The notes beneath the pieces were generated by a model. The model ran no database searches. It saw nothing but the letters and a program-made list of their open reading frames with translations, and was not told the DNA's origin. Position numbers and translations under genes: made by a program. Shown here one piece after another: positions 46,466 through 57,000 of a DNA stretch of 64,000 bases. The stretch spans positions 27,492,301 through 27,556,300 of the forward strand of contig CM065695.1 in assembly GCA_017654935.2 (NCBI GenBank), given 5' to 3'. Numbering within the stretch: the stretch's first letter is position 1; every line of letters begins with the position of its first letter. The DNA is from Phymorhynchus buccinoides (taxonomy: Eukaryota; Mollusca; Gastropoda; Neogastropoda; Raphitomidae).

Positions 46466-48130
46466 TCTAGCTGACCTGGCCACCACACCTGTAGACAGCC
46501 CACCGATATAAATGTGAACTAGCTGACCTGGCCACCACACCTGTAGACAGCCCACCGATAGAAATGTGAACTAGCTGACCTGCCCACTACACCTGTAGAC
46601 AGCCCACCGATAGAAATGTGAACTAGCTGACCTGCCCACCACACCTGTAGACAGCCCACCGATAGAAATGTGAACTAGCTGACCTGGCCACTACACCTGT
46701 AGACAGCCCACCGATAGAAATGTGAACTAGCTGACCTGGCCACCACACCTGTAGACAGCCCACCGATAGAAATGTGAACTAGCTGACCTGGCCACCACAC
46801 CTGTAGACAGCCCACCGATAGAAATGTGAACTAGCTGACCTGGCCACCACACCTGTAGACAGCCCACCGATAGAAATGTGAACTAGCTGACCTGGCCACC
46901 ACACCTGTAGACAGCCCACCGATAGAAATGTGAACTAGCTGACCTGGCCACCACACCTGTAGACAGCCCACCGATAGAAATGTGAACTAGCTGACCTGGC
47001 CACCACACCTGTAGACAGCCCACCGATAGAAATGTGAACTAGCTGACCTGGCCACCACACCTGTAGACAGCCCACCGATAGAAATGTGAACTAGCTGACC
47101 TGCCCACCACACCTGTAGACAGCCCACCGATAGAAATGTGAACTAGCTGACCTGGCCACCACACCTGTAGACAGCCCACCGATAGAAATGTGAACTAGCT
47201 GACCTGGCCACCACACCTGTAGACAGCCCACCGATAGAAATGTGAACTAGCTGACCTGCCCACCACACCTGTAGACAGCCCACTGATAGAAATGTGAACT
47301 AGCTGACCTGGCCACCACACCTGTAGACAGCCCACCGATAGAAATGTGAACTAGCTGACCTGGCCACCACACCTGTAGACAGCCCACCGATAGAAATGTG
47401 AACTAGCTGACCTGGCCACCACACCTGTAGACAGCCCACCGATAGAAATGTGAACTAGCTGACCTGGCCACCACACCTGTAGACAGCCCACCGATATAAA
47501 TGTGAACTAGCTGACCTGGCCACTACACCTGTAGACAGCCCACCGATAGAAATGTGAACTAGCTGACCTGGCCACTACACCTGTAGACAGCCCACCGATA
47601 GAAATGTGAACTAGCTGACCTGGCCACTACACCTGTAGACAGCCCACCGATAGAAATGTGAACTAGCTGACCTGGCCACCACACCTGTAGACAGCCCACT
47701 GATAAAAATGTGAACTAGCTGACCTGGCCACCACACCTGTAGACAGCCCACTGATAGAAATGTGAACTAGCTGACCTGGCCACCACACCTGTAGACAGCC
47801 CACCGATAGAAATGTGAACTAGCTGACCTGGCCACCACACCTGTAGACAGCCCACCGATAGAAATGTGAACTAGCTGACCTGGCCACACCTGTAGACAGC
47901 CCACTGATAGAAATGTGAACTAGCTGACCTGGCCACCACACCTGTAGACAGCCCACCGATAGAAATGTGAACTAGCTGACCTGGCCACCACACCTGTAGA
48001 CAGCCCACCGATAGAAATGTGAACTAGCTGACCTGGCCACCACACCTGTAGACAGCCCACCGATAGAAATGTGAACTAGCCGACCTGGCCACTACACCTG
48101 TAGACAGCCCACCGATAGAAGTGTGAACTC
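46415..48130. repeat. 52-bp minisatellite derived from the last coding exon
   Basis: The unit 'ctagctgacctggccaccac' + 'acctgtagacagcccaccga' + 'tagaaatgtgaa' repeats about 33 times with very few differences. The first unit is coding ('aaagctgacctggccaccac' up to 'gaaatgtga'). The array begins inside the reading frame and fills the presumed 3' UTR. High unit identity implies recent expansion or ongoing homogenisation. Confidence 0.95.
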
Positions 48131-49259
48131 GAGTGTAGACACTTCCCTATCAATCTGTACCATCGTCATGATAAATCTCAAAACTCGAGGAGCAGTCACT
48201 GAGGCTCCACTGATGACTTTCCTGTTGACTCTGCCCGTCGCCATTATGTCGCGCTCCTCTACAACCGTTTTGGGTGCTGGCAAATGAAGGCAGACTTACC
48301 TGTTCACTTTTTGACGTCAGGGCTTCTGATCTTTTCCCTTCTTAAGGGGTACGCTCACCCCCTGTTTAGAATTTTAACGGGTATTTTCACCCCCAGTTGC
48401 ATATTTGAAGGGGTAAAGAAGCTCCATCCCCTGCTTCATCCCCACCCCATGGCCCACCTCATGCGCAATGAACTTTCAATGAATTGGGCTTTCTGCGTGA
48501 TCCAGTATAATTTTAGATCTAGCCTAGACAGCTTTTGGCAGAAAGGCCTAGCAGATGAGATTGAAATACGAGGAACGTCATTAACTTACTGATAAGTAAC
48601 GGTTGTGTTCACGCACACGTCATCACTTTAATGCGTCATCTCACCCCCTAAATGAGATTTTAAAGGGAAAATCTCACGCACAGCTTCAGATTCTAGGGGG
48701 CGATTTGAGAGCTCCAGTGCGTAAATACGCACAATCTGTACATTTTCAGAAGCCCTGGACGTCCTCATATCTTTCTCTGCCAATCTTTTTTTTACTGTAT
48801 TCCTGTTAGCGAATCTTCCTTTATTTTCTTCTTTCCTCTTCACCGTCTTTGTGAGACCAGTAGGTCTAATCTAGTAGAAAGGGGGGGTTGCTTATTCCTT
48901 AAAATGACGTAGACAATGATGCAGCGCAGCATGACCTGTCTCTCCACAATCTCTACTATTTCAAGGTGGGGTAGGCGTGTACTCCACCAACGCGCAGACC
49001 CGTTTCTACTCTAGTACCTGCATACCATCCATATTTCTTCGGAACAATCACTGCAGTTACATACAGCAAACTTTGATAGGTTAAAGCTTCTTGCTCGCAG
49101 TACAGTTTATTTACCTGCATGGATCTTCAAAGTATTAGGACAGAATAGCATGCGGTGATTGTGGTCACTATCGCAGAATAAGGAAGAATTAATACAGACA
49201 CCAAAATTTGAAACTTGTGTTGTAAGTCACACTGCTCAAGACACTTGCCAAGTTTATAA
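48131..49259. other. Intergenic DNA downstream of the EB-module gene
   Basis: Two similar GC-poor segments 'ggggtacgctcaccccctgt' (48348) and 'catctcaccccctaaatgag' (48636) belong to a decayed repeat with inverted parts ('cttctgatcttttcccttct'/'tttcagaagccctgg'). No coding segment was recognised. Confidence 0.45.
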
Positions 49260-49261
49260 TA

Positions 49262-50130
49262 GAGTGGAACCTCCCTATTCAAACCTTCACTATTAACCCC
49301 TTCACTGCCGTAGTATAATAGCATTTCTGTGATGCCGTCTGCTGGAGCAAATTTCAGATTTTTTCGGTAGGTTCACTAAACTGCCTACCACTCACTCATT
49401 TATTGATATGTCTCTAAGATTGTGTGCATGTTTTTTGGTTATACCCTTGGCTATGATGTGATATAAGAACAATTTCATTTTCTTGGAAATCAGTGTGAGA
49501 AATATGGATATATTTTTTTTTATAAATGACAGTTTGGGAACATAAACAGTCTTTGCAGCACATAAAATCATACAAAACACTGGAAAAACTGGTATTACTG
49601 TTTACTGAACATCAGAACATACATCTGGAACAATATGACAAACACTTAGTGTTTTACAGTGTAGTAAATCATGCATAACTTGGTATACATGTACCATTTT
49701 GAGGTGTAAACGAAAAGAATTTAGATTTTGGTCAAGTTTCGACCAGTTAAAGGGAAAGAACTGAGCTTTGACATCTCTAGAACAGTCAGGGCAAGTTTTC
49801 AGTGTATTCTCCCTTGCAGCCTACTCAAAAATCGATGACCAAACAGGTACGAGACAGTCTCGTACGTAGGCGCAGAGAGTGCCAGAAACGGGTACGAGAC
49901 AGTCTCGTACGTAGGCGCAGAGAGTGCCAGAAACGGGTACGAGACTGTCTTGTACCCGGGCAGTGATGGGGTTAAGACTCCCTCCATGATGTGACACTAA
50001 ACATTTTCACTGATTTTCCCCCCTTCATATCCGGACTACTGAGTGTCCCTATTAAGACACCCCCCACCCACCCCATTAAAACCTTTTTTGGCTGATTTTT
50101 CCAAGGTCTTAATAAGGAGGATCCACTGTA
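49262..50130. mobile_element. TIR element ('agtggaacctcc' ends) carrying a nested TTAA element
   Basis: The left end is 'agagtggaacctccctattc' and the right end 'aataaggaggatccactgta', related to the termini at 10435 and 60233. It is interrupted by a 675-bp element at 49297-49971. Confidence 0.65.
49293..49975. mobile_element. Second TTAA-flanked MITE family, ~675 bp
   Basis: TTAA lies at 49293-49296 and 49972-49975. The termini are CCCCTTCACTGCC and GGCAGTGATGGGG (one mismatch). It contains two and a half copies of a 49-bp repeat with 'gtacgagacagtctcgtacg', itself palindromic (49845-49955). No ORF. The TTAA target and CCC ends suggest piggyBac-type mobilisation. Confidence 0.75.
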
Positions 50131-50529
50131 GCTGTATTTTCACACATCTGACCAATTTTTGTCAGATACTTTCCGTTTATTTTAATTTTTTGCATTTTTA
50201 AATTTATGAATGAATAAAGTTGTTTTGCGAAGAAGAAAAAAGGAAAAAGAGTTGTTAGAGAAGACTTGTGCGAGTGTGGAAAGAGGAACAGAATGGATTG
50301 GGTATCAGCCTCAAAGGTGGGAAACAGAACAAAACGCCCATCCTCATCAGCAAAATATTCAAGGGGGGCTGACAAGACCGAAAAACTTTATGTGGGCGAT
50401 GCGATCATTTCGTGTCAATGGTGAAGATCTAAGGGAAGTGACTCACGAACGATGCTGTGCGTGCCTCGAAGTTGAAGCGGACAGGAAAGGTGGTGGAAAT
50501 GGAAGGTGAACTTGACTGCGTGTGCGCTA

Positions 50530-50696
50530 CACACTAGAGTTGAGAACTGGTTCAAAAATCCCAACCAGTTTTAAAGCGGTTTTCTCTCTTTGAACCGGTT
50601 TTACCGAACCGGTTTTTTTAAATCAGTGCTCGCATCACTAGCTTCACCTATGCAAACACATATTTATTTGTCAGAATATTCACACATACGCACGCA

Positions 50697-50732
<36 letters not shown>

Positions 50733-51017
50733 AAAGAAACATGACTTATCACACACACACACTCAACTCAACACTCAGTCAAAGTCAAAGTCATACACCA
50801 CCACAAACTAGAAACAGCTACTCTTGGGTTACAAACACCCAATCTGCGCTGAGAATCAGTGTTGTTTTTCGAAAAGAATGCGTTATTCTAAGAAAAACTT
50901 ACTTTCAGTTTGCAGTTAAAAAAACCGGTTCACAGGAACTTGAACCGGTTTTTCGAACCGCAAAAGTTTAGCACCGGTTTTTTGGTTCAAACCGGTTTTT
51001 TCCCCCACCTCTACTAC
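50530..51017. mobile_element. MITE with 'aaccggttt' motifs
   Basis: The left 'agagttgagaactggttcaa' and right 'ggttttttcccccacctcta' ends are imperfect inverted repeats. Several internal 'gaaccggttttt' and 'accggtttttt' motifs point both ways. The interior holds a (CA)n tract (50699-50731). Probably hAT-like, judged from the general appearance of the ends only. Confidence 0.55.
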
Positions 51018-51670
51018 ACACACACATACATACACACACTCTCTCTCTAACACACCCCAGCACTTTGTCTGAATTATACAAGTTTATCTGAGTCACAACA
51101 CACACCAGCCCACAATAAAACAGATCCTCCATAAGCACTTTCAAATGGATACATTAGTGTAATCCAAATTTCCAAAACCAACGTTGATGAACTTAATACC
51201 AGGTGTACCTGCTACATCGAAGACTACAGCACCAGAACTACTTGTCCCTAAGAGAAACTGCTATGAGGACGTCAAACCTACCAACAAGAACATAATCAAC
51301 ATTTCAAAACATTGCTAAAAAACCCACGGCTTTCATTTAAACATGATTACAAATAATTACTGTTAGAATACTGATCACAGTCGAAGAAAACAGATGCATT
51401 TAACTTCCGCTTTTAAGTGCAGCAAATTCATCAATGTTTCAAACTTGGCCGCATGAAGCTATAGCTTTCTAATGTTTATGTGTACGAGTAGGCACAAGAT
51501 GCTTTCAGTTCATTGCTATGTTCACCGACTGATGAATCTAAAGCTATTTCAACAGACGCTTTTAAATGAGTAAAAGATGCCGATTTATTTTCACAGCCTA
51601 CTTTCAGCGAGTACAGAAGACCGTGAAATGAAGCAGTCATTTTTTGCTTTGAAACACTTTTAGCATAATC
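51018..51670. other. Intergenic stretch without features
   Basis: AT-rich unique sequence with a short CA run at the start. No exon, RNA gene or recognisable repeat was seen. Confidence 0.4.
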
Positions 51671-51902
51671 CTTAAAGACCCACTGACAAGGCTGGATTAA
51701 GTCCCTTGTTTCTTTCTGGGTAGGTTTGGCCTACATACAGTCTGCCCCCATACACGATCGAGGCTGTTCTTTAAAGTGATGTCTCGTTTTCATGCATGGG
51801 GGAATATGTATGGGAGTCACACCTGGTCAAAAATAAGATTTCTTACCAGCGAGAGAGGGAAACATGTGAAACCCATGATTTTCACTCATGTGGGTCTTTA
51901 AA
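51671..51902. mobile_element. MITE with 'taaagacccac' ends, copy 1
   Basis: It begins 'ttaaagacccactgacaagg' and ends 'catgtgggtctttaaag', giving TIRs of about 13 bp. It matches 56440-56662 ('agtcccttgtttctttctgg', 'gtatgggagtcacacctggt', 'aacccatgattttcac'). It is non-coding. Confidence 0.75.
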
Positions 51903-52040
51903 GTCAATCTTACTTGCAAAAGAACCATAAAGCGGGTCCTCACCTCCTGTCAAACGTTTGCACAAAAGGTATGAACTCGCTATGATCCAAAACTGATACT
52001 TGTGCAACTTTGTACATTTTTTGTTTGCAACGTTGTACAC

Positions 52041-52482
52041 ATTTGTGATCCAGCACCACTGAAAGGAACATTGAAAGGGACATTAAGTGTCAAACTGATC
52101 ATTCTGAGAAAATTATACATTTGAAAACTGCAGACAATTCTGTTTCTAATAATACAAGAACCATTCTTGTATCTTTTTCCGTTCCAGAGTTATGAGCATT
52201 TAAAGTTAGTAGAGTGAGCGTCGGCCATTTTGATAAAACACAGTCTAAAGTCTAGCCTAGCTGAAGAAAATGCATTGACCTGCTCGTTTTAAAACACTTA
52301 TAAGACCATTTAGAGACCATAGTAAAGATTATCCTTTATAAATATGAAAGATGAGATGTTAGAGAACACAAAAATACCCATAGCTCAAATTTGACCCAAA
52401 AAATAGATTTTTGACTTTGCAAGCCTGTTTTGAGAAAGCCCAGCGAATAAATGGCCCTTTCGTGGTGCTGGGTCACATTTTT
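52041..52482. mobile_element. MITE with 'tgatccagcaccac' ends
   Basis: The left end 'atttgtgatccagcaccact' pairs with the right end 'cgtggtgctgggtcacattt'. The ~440-bp interior is AT-rich with no ORF. Confidence 0.65.
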
Positions 52483-52805
52483 CCCAAAGTCTTAGAGCGA
52501 GTAATGCAATGGTAGTCTTTCTCCATTTTCTCGAAACTGCAAAAAGTTAAGACAGGCAGTTATGCTACAATGCAGTGCTCTTAACCACCAAAGAGTAAGT
52601 TAAGGAATCAGGAGCCTTTGGTCAAATTGCATATTGTGGTAAATGAAGGGCAGGAGCTGTGCAGGTCAGGATTTGACCCTGGTGAGCGCTACACTAGTAG
52701 GATTGGTCTTGTCTGGATACTGCGAAATAAAGGCCAATGGTTCAATTTTGGGGAGGGAGTCATATTAGTGGGGGGCGGATTACGGAGGCTCCACTGTATC
52801 ACTAT

Positions 52806-53627
52806 AAAGGGCCAGCCACACGTCCACTAAAATTATAGTGGTGTATAATTCTGATTGCTTCTCGGCCTTTTGGCTAAGACTGATTCGGGAACATAAATTT
52901 TTGTTTATACCCTGGTTGGTTTGTTCAGCCCGTCGTACATGGCGAAAGCCGATATGCGACGCTAAACTGAACTTCCATCCCACTAAAATCGCACGACTGT
53001 ACGATACGATACGATTCGATCACGTGGTCTCCAAGAACAATAATAATAATAATGGGAATTTCCATAGCGCTCTTTTTCACATGAGCTCAGTGCTCTTTAC
53101 ATTGATAACTAGAACATTAAAGGCAAACAAATAATGAATTATTAGAAAGTAAAATAAACATGATGGTTGCACACAACATTCTCTTTCTTCCTCACACATA
53201 CACACACACATGCACGCCACCCACATACACGCACGCATGCATACATGCAGGCACAAACACACACACACACACACATGAACGCACGCATGCACACACACAC
53301 ACACGCACACATTCACACACACACATACTCACAATTATACTAGAGTAAAATAGTTACAATATGAAAATTCTAAGAAGAAACATAGACCACATTCACCTTC
53401 TCAATCAAGCTTAGATACAATACTGGAAATAAAATCATACTGCCATCGACATACCAGTTACATGACTAATTATAATAGACACATTTTGCAAAAACAAAGA
53501 AACCCTTCTACCTCATTTACAAGCGTTTAAAGTTTACAAGACAAATGTGATTGGCGCATGGAGATCACGTGATCGAATAGTATCGTACAGTCGTGCGATT
53601 TTAGTGGACGTGTGGCTGGCCCTTAGC
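52806..53627. mobile_element. TIR element with ~75-bp ends, interrupted by a U2-headed SINE
   Basis: The left TIR 'aagggccagccacacgtcca' + 'ctaaaat' continues after the SINE as 'cgcacgactgtacgatac' and 'tcgatcacgtgg'. The right TIR is its complement ('gtatcgtacagtcgtgcg' ... 'gtgtggctggccctt'). The interior contains a 'catagcgctctttttcacat' repeat and CA tracts (53195-53325). Removing the SINE leaves an element of about 675 bp. Confidence 0.8.
52834..52979 (+). mobile_element. U2 snRNA-headed SINE, copy 2
   Basis: The head from 52854 reads ATTGCTTCTCGGCCTTTT, then GGCTAAGA, one change from the U2 5' end. The body ends 'gctaaactgaacttccatc'. It is flanked by a 10-bp duplication 'ccactaaaat' (52824-52833 and 52980-52989) inside the left TIR of a DNA element. 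Length 146 bp. Confidence 0.87.
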
Positions 53628-53836
53628 GCCAAAACAGTGAGGATATTTCATTCCTATAGGCTCCTGAAGCTTTGTTTGTTTTTCCTCTCTCAGCTTGCCT
53701 TCTTTTTTCTATGATCGCATCCCCCAGACAAGGTGTGCATTTACTTCGGTAAAATAGAAGATGGCCACCACCACGAATGAAGAAGAACAAGAAGGAGATG
53801 TATTCCGTGGCACAGACAAACTGCACGTTAAGCTCC

Positions 53837-54007
53837 TCATTTCCAGTAGGGGTGCATGGTTGAGGTGGAAGAGGTAGTGGTCTGGGGCGAGGGCATGGCA
53901 ATCTCCCCGAGCGGTTTTCCATCGGTGGGAAAGATCTTGCCGTGCACGTAGTTCACCTTGGATGTCCAGTCTGACAGCGCCATGGAGTTCCAGTCGTAGT
54001 GTGGGAT
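53837..54007 (-). CDS. FASTKD exon 9 (C-terminus, stop)
   Basis: The acceptor is 'ctgctgttttgcag|ATCCCA' and the stop TGA is at 53839-53837. It encodes IPHYDWNSMALSDWTSKVNY then VHGKIFPTDGKPLGE, followed by a Ser/Thr-rich tail. The P-(Y/H)-x-W motif after the RAP core matches the usual C-terminal end of FASTKD proteins. Confidence 0.88.
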   Translation of the reverse strand: MPHYDWNSMALSDWTSKVNYVHGKIFPTDGKPLGEIAMPSPQTTTSSTSTMHPYWK

Positions 54008-57000
54008 CTGCAAAACAGCAGAAGGAAGCTGGCATTTGGAAAACCCCCCATAAAAAATCAAAGATGGCGACAACAAATGTGCAAGGCTGGCAGCTCTTGA
54101 GTAAAGGCAGCACGGGACAATGGACCAATAAGGCAGAAAGATAGTAGATGGCAGAGGGAGAAGGCAAGAGTCAAAGAAAGTGACAGATTAGAGAAAGTTA
54201 CAAGCACAGAACTTCCAGAAGGTGGGAGAACTATTCGTAAGAAAGATACACACACACACACCCGGTATCCCATAGTGAGAGGGGTTTGTATTCCAGTTTT
54301 GGGCTGATCTCAGGGGCAGTGGGTGGATGCCTCGTGCCTCCATACGGGGAGCTGGACGACCCCTCTCCCCGTGGGGAAACCAGGGAGGGGGGGGGGGAGG
54401 GTCTCATAAAAATAGTTCCCCCACCTTCTGGAAGTTCTGTGCTTGTAGCTTCCTCTAATCTGCCACTCTCTTTGACTCTGCCTTTTCCCTTTGCTTTCTA
54501 TCATCTACTATCTTTCTGACTTAGTGGCCCATTCTGCCTTTTTTCTAAAAAAAAAAAAATCTTCCAAATAATTTTTCTTCTTTGCGCTCCTCCAAAATCG
54601 GAACGTGTCGGCTGTACGCAGCGGGGAGACCAGTGAAAAATGAAAACGGACACATACGTACTTCACCCATTATGGCCTTTTGGCCTGGGAATGCAGAAGA
54701 AGAAGAAGAAGGGCTGACCTCTTCGACACGGTAGTCGAGGATTTCCAGGTGGCGAATGTCCCTCAGGTAGGTCCCTTTACGTCGGTGGCTGTTGATGCAC
54801 AGCTGTTGTTTGCCCGCCAGTTTCACCGCCAGCCTGGACACCCAACACAATCAAACAGAATGTGTATAATGTGATACCAGCACGCATCATGGCTACGGCT
54901 ATGTAGCATTGTGTTTAGGCGCTGTGATACAGAACATACCGTCGGTGAAATTCAAAAACCTCGTATCTCAATTTTGTTAGGTTTGAGAAAAATGGGGGAA
55001 TAAAAATATTTAAAAGTTAACCGCGTTTGGTCCTGCAGTTTGTTAAAATTACTTTTTTTTCCTTTTTTTAACACTTGAAAAGAACGAACATATGAGGTTT
55101 TTGTCCTTAAGTAGATCTGAATTTTTGGACTTACTGCAAAACCCGGTTGTAAGAAAATCGAAGGGAGATAATTTTGTGTTTTCTTATATCTGGGTTTTCT
55201 TATATCCGATACTCGGATATAAGAAAACATTTTGAATTTTTCTTATAACCGATTTGAATGGGAAAAAAGTAAAAAAAAAGAGAAAAAATAAAAATAAAAG
55301 ACAAACAGAAACATAAAACGAAGAGAAAATGCTTTTACCTAATTTGGTGCATGAAAAAAAGGGGAAAAAATGCAAAACAAAGGAGGAAAAAAAGAAAGAA
55401 CGGAACAGAAAATTAAAAACAAAAATGAAGGCAGACAAGGTGTGAGTTGCATGATGAGCGAGCAAGATAGCGGAGAGCAGATGAATGAGTGGGTGTGGTG
55501 CGAGAGTAACATATTTAAATGTAAATTTCTGTTTCTTGTTTTTAAACAATATTCTAATTTGGATGCATAACTCATTTTACACAGTGGAAGACAATTTTGT
55601 ATTTGCGTTTGTACAATACCAATGGACTGTAAAGAAACTTGCGACCTATGACTCATGTTTTGCATCATAAAATCAAAATACAGCAAAACTTGGTTATAAG
55701 AAAATCGAAGGGAGATAATTTTTTGCTTATTACCATATCCAAGTTTTCTTATATCCGAAACTCGGACATAAGAAAACATTTTGAAGTTTTTTTTTCCTTA
55801 TAACCAAATTGAATGGGGGAAAAGGGAAAGAGAAAAGAAAAAGAAAAAGAAAAGAAAAGACAGAAAAACAAAACGAAGAGAAAATACTTTTTCCAAATTT
55901 GATGCATTTCTTACATCATAAAATCAAAATCTGCTAAGAAGAAGATTTAAAGGTGCATACAACCACTCAAAACTAACAAGCTTTTTTTCTTCTTTTCACT
56001 GTTATCAAATACGTACCCCTTCACCTTTCTTGTACTGAACTATTACCATTTACTGTCCACCCATGCAGCTTTTTATCAATCGTTTATGTTGATTTTCGTC
56101 CACATTCAGTTATTTGTATTTTTCTTAAAGAAATGGATTGCCTTTTCCTCTCTGCCATTGCTGCTGAAAATAAAAGGATGGACAGTCTCTCTACCACCAA
56201 CACAAAAGTACAGGCACTCATATTTTTTTCTTCTGCTCAACATTTATTTTGCACAGAATACTGAAGGAAAGTATAGAATAAAGGAACAAAAACAACTCAA
56301 TTAGTCTTGCAATCAAGTGCCTGTACTGTTTAGAATGTCTGTGACGCAACTGGTATGAGGTAAACTTTTCCTTTTCGGAACGACTTCAATTTTCTTGGAA
56401 CATCCCTTTCAGTTCAGGTCCAACTCACTTTCAAAGACACACTGACCCAACACGATTTAGTCCCTTGTTTTTTTTTCTGGGTAGCTGTGACCCACATACA
56501 AATTCCCCAACTTCAAATTGAGGCTGCTCTTTAAAATGTTTCGTTTTCAATTGGGGGCATTTGTATGGGAGTCAAACCTGGTCAAAACAAGATTTCGTAC
56601 CAGCTATAAGAGGGAAAACATGTGGAACCCATGATTTTGACATGTGATCTGGTGGGTCTTTAAGAAAATGTTGTCAATGGTAATTCGCTTAAAAGAAAAT
56701 AGAGCTCGCTTATAAAAAACAAAACGAACTGCAAACCAACTCTCTTGTATGACATACTTTTCTTATGTCCAAGTTTCCATTGCGGATGGGAGGAATTTGC
56801 TTGCTTATAACCGAGTTTTCGTATAAGCGAGTTTCTTATATCCGAGTTTTGATCATAGATAAGAAAGAAGTTCGGCAGGGACATTTTTTTGCTTCATTAT
56901 AAGCAAGTTTTCTAATAAGCGAGTTTCTTATAAGCAGATTCGGCTGTATCTTTCTATATTAAGGTTAGAGTGTCTGTGACGTAGCTCTGAAACGTACATT

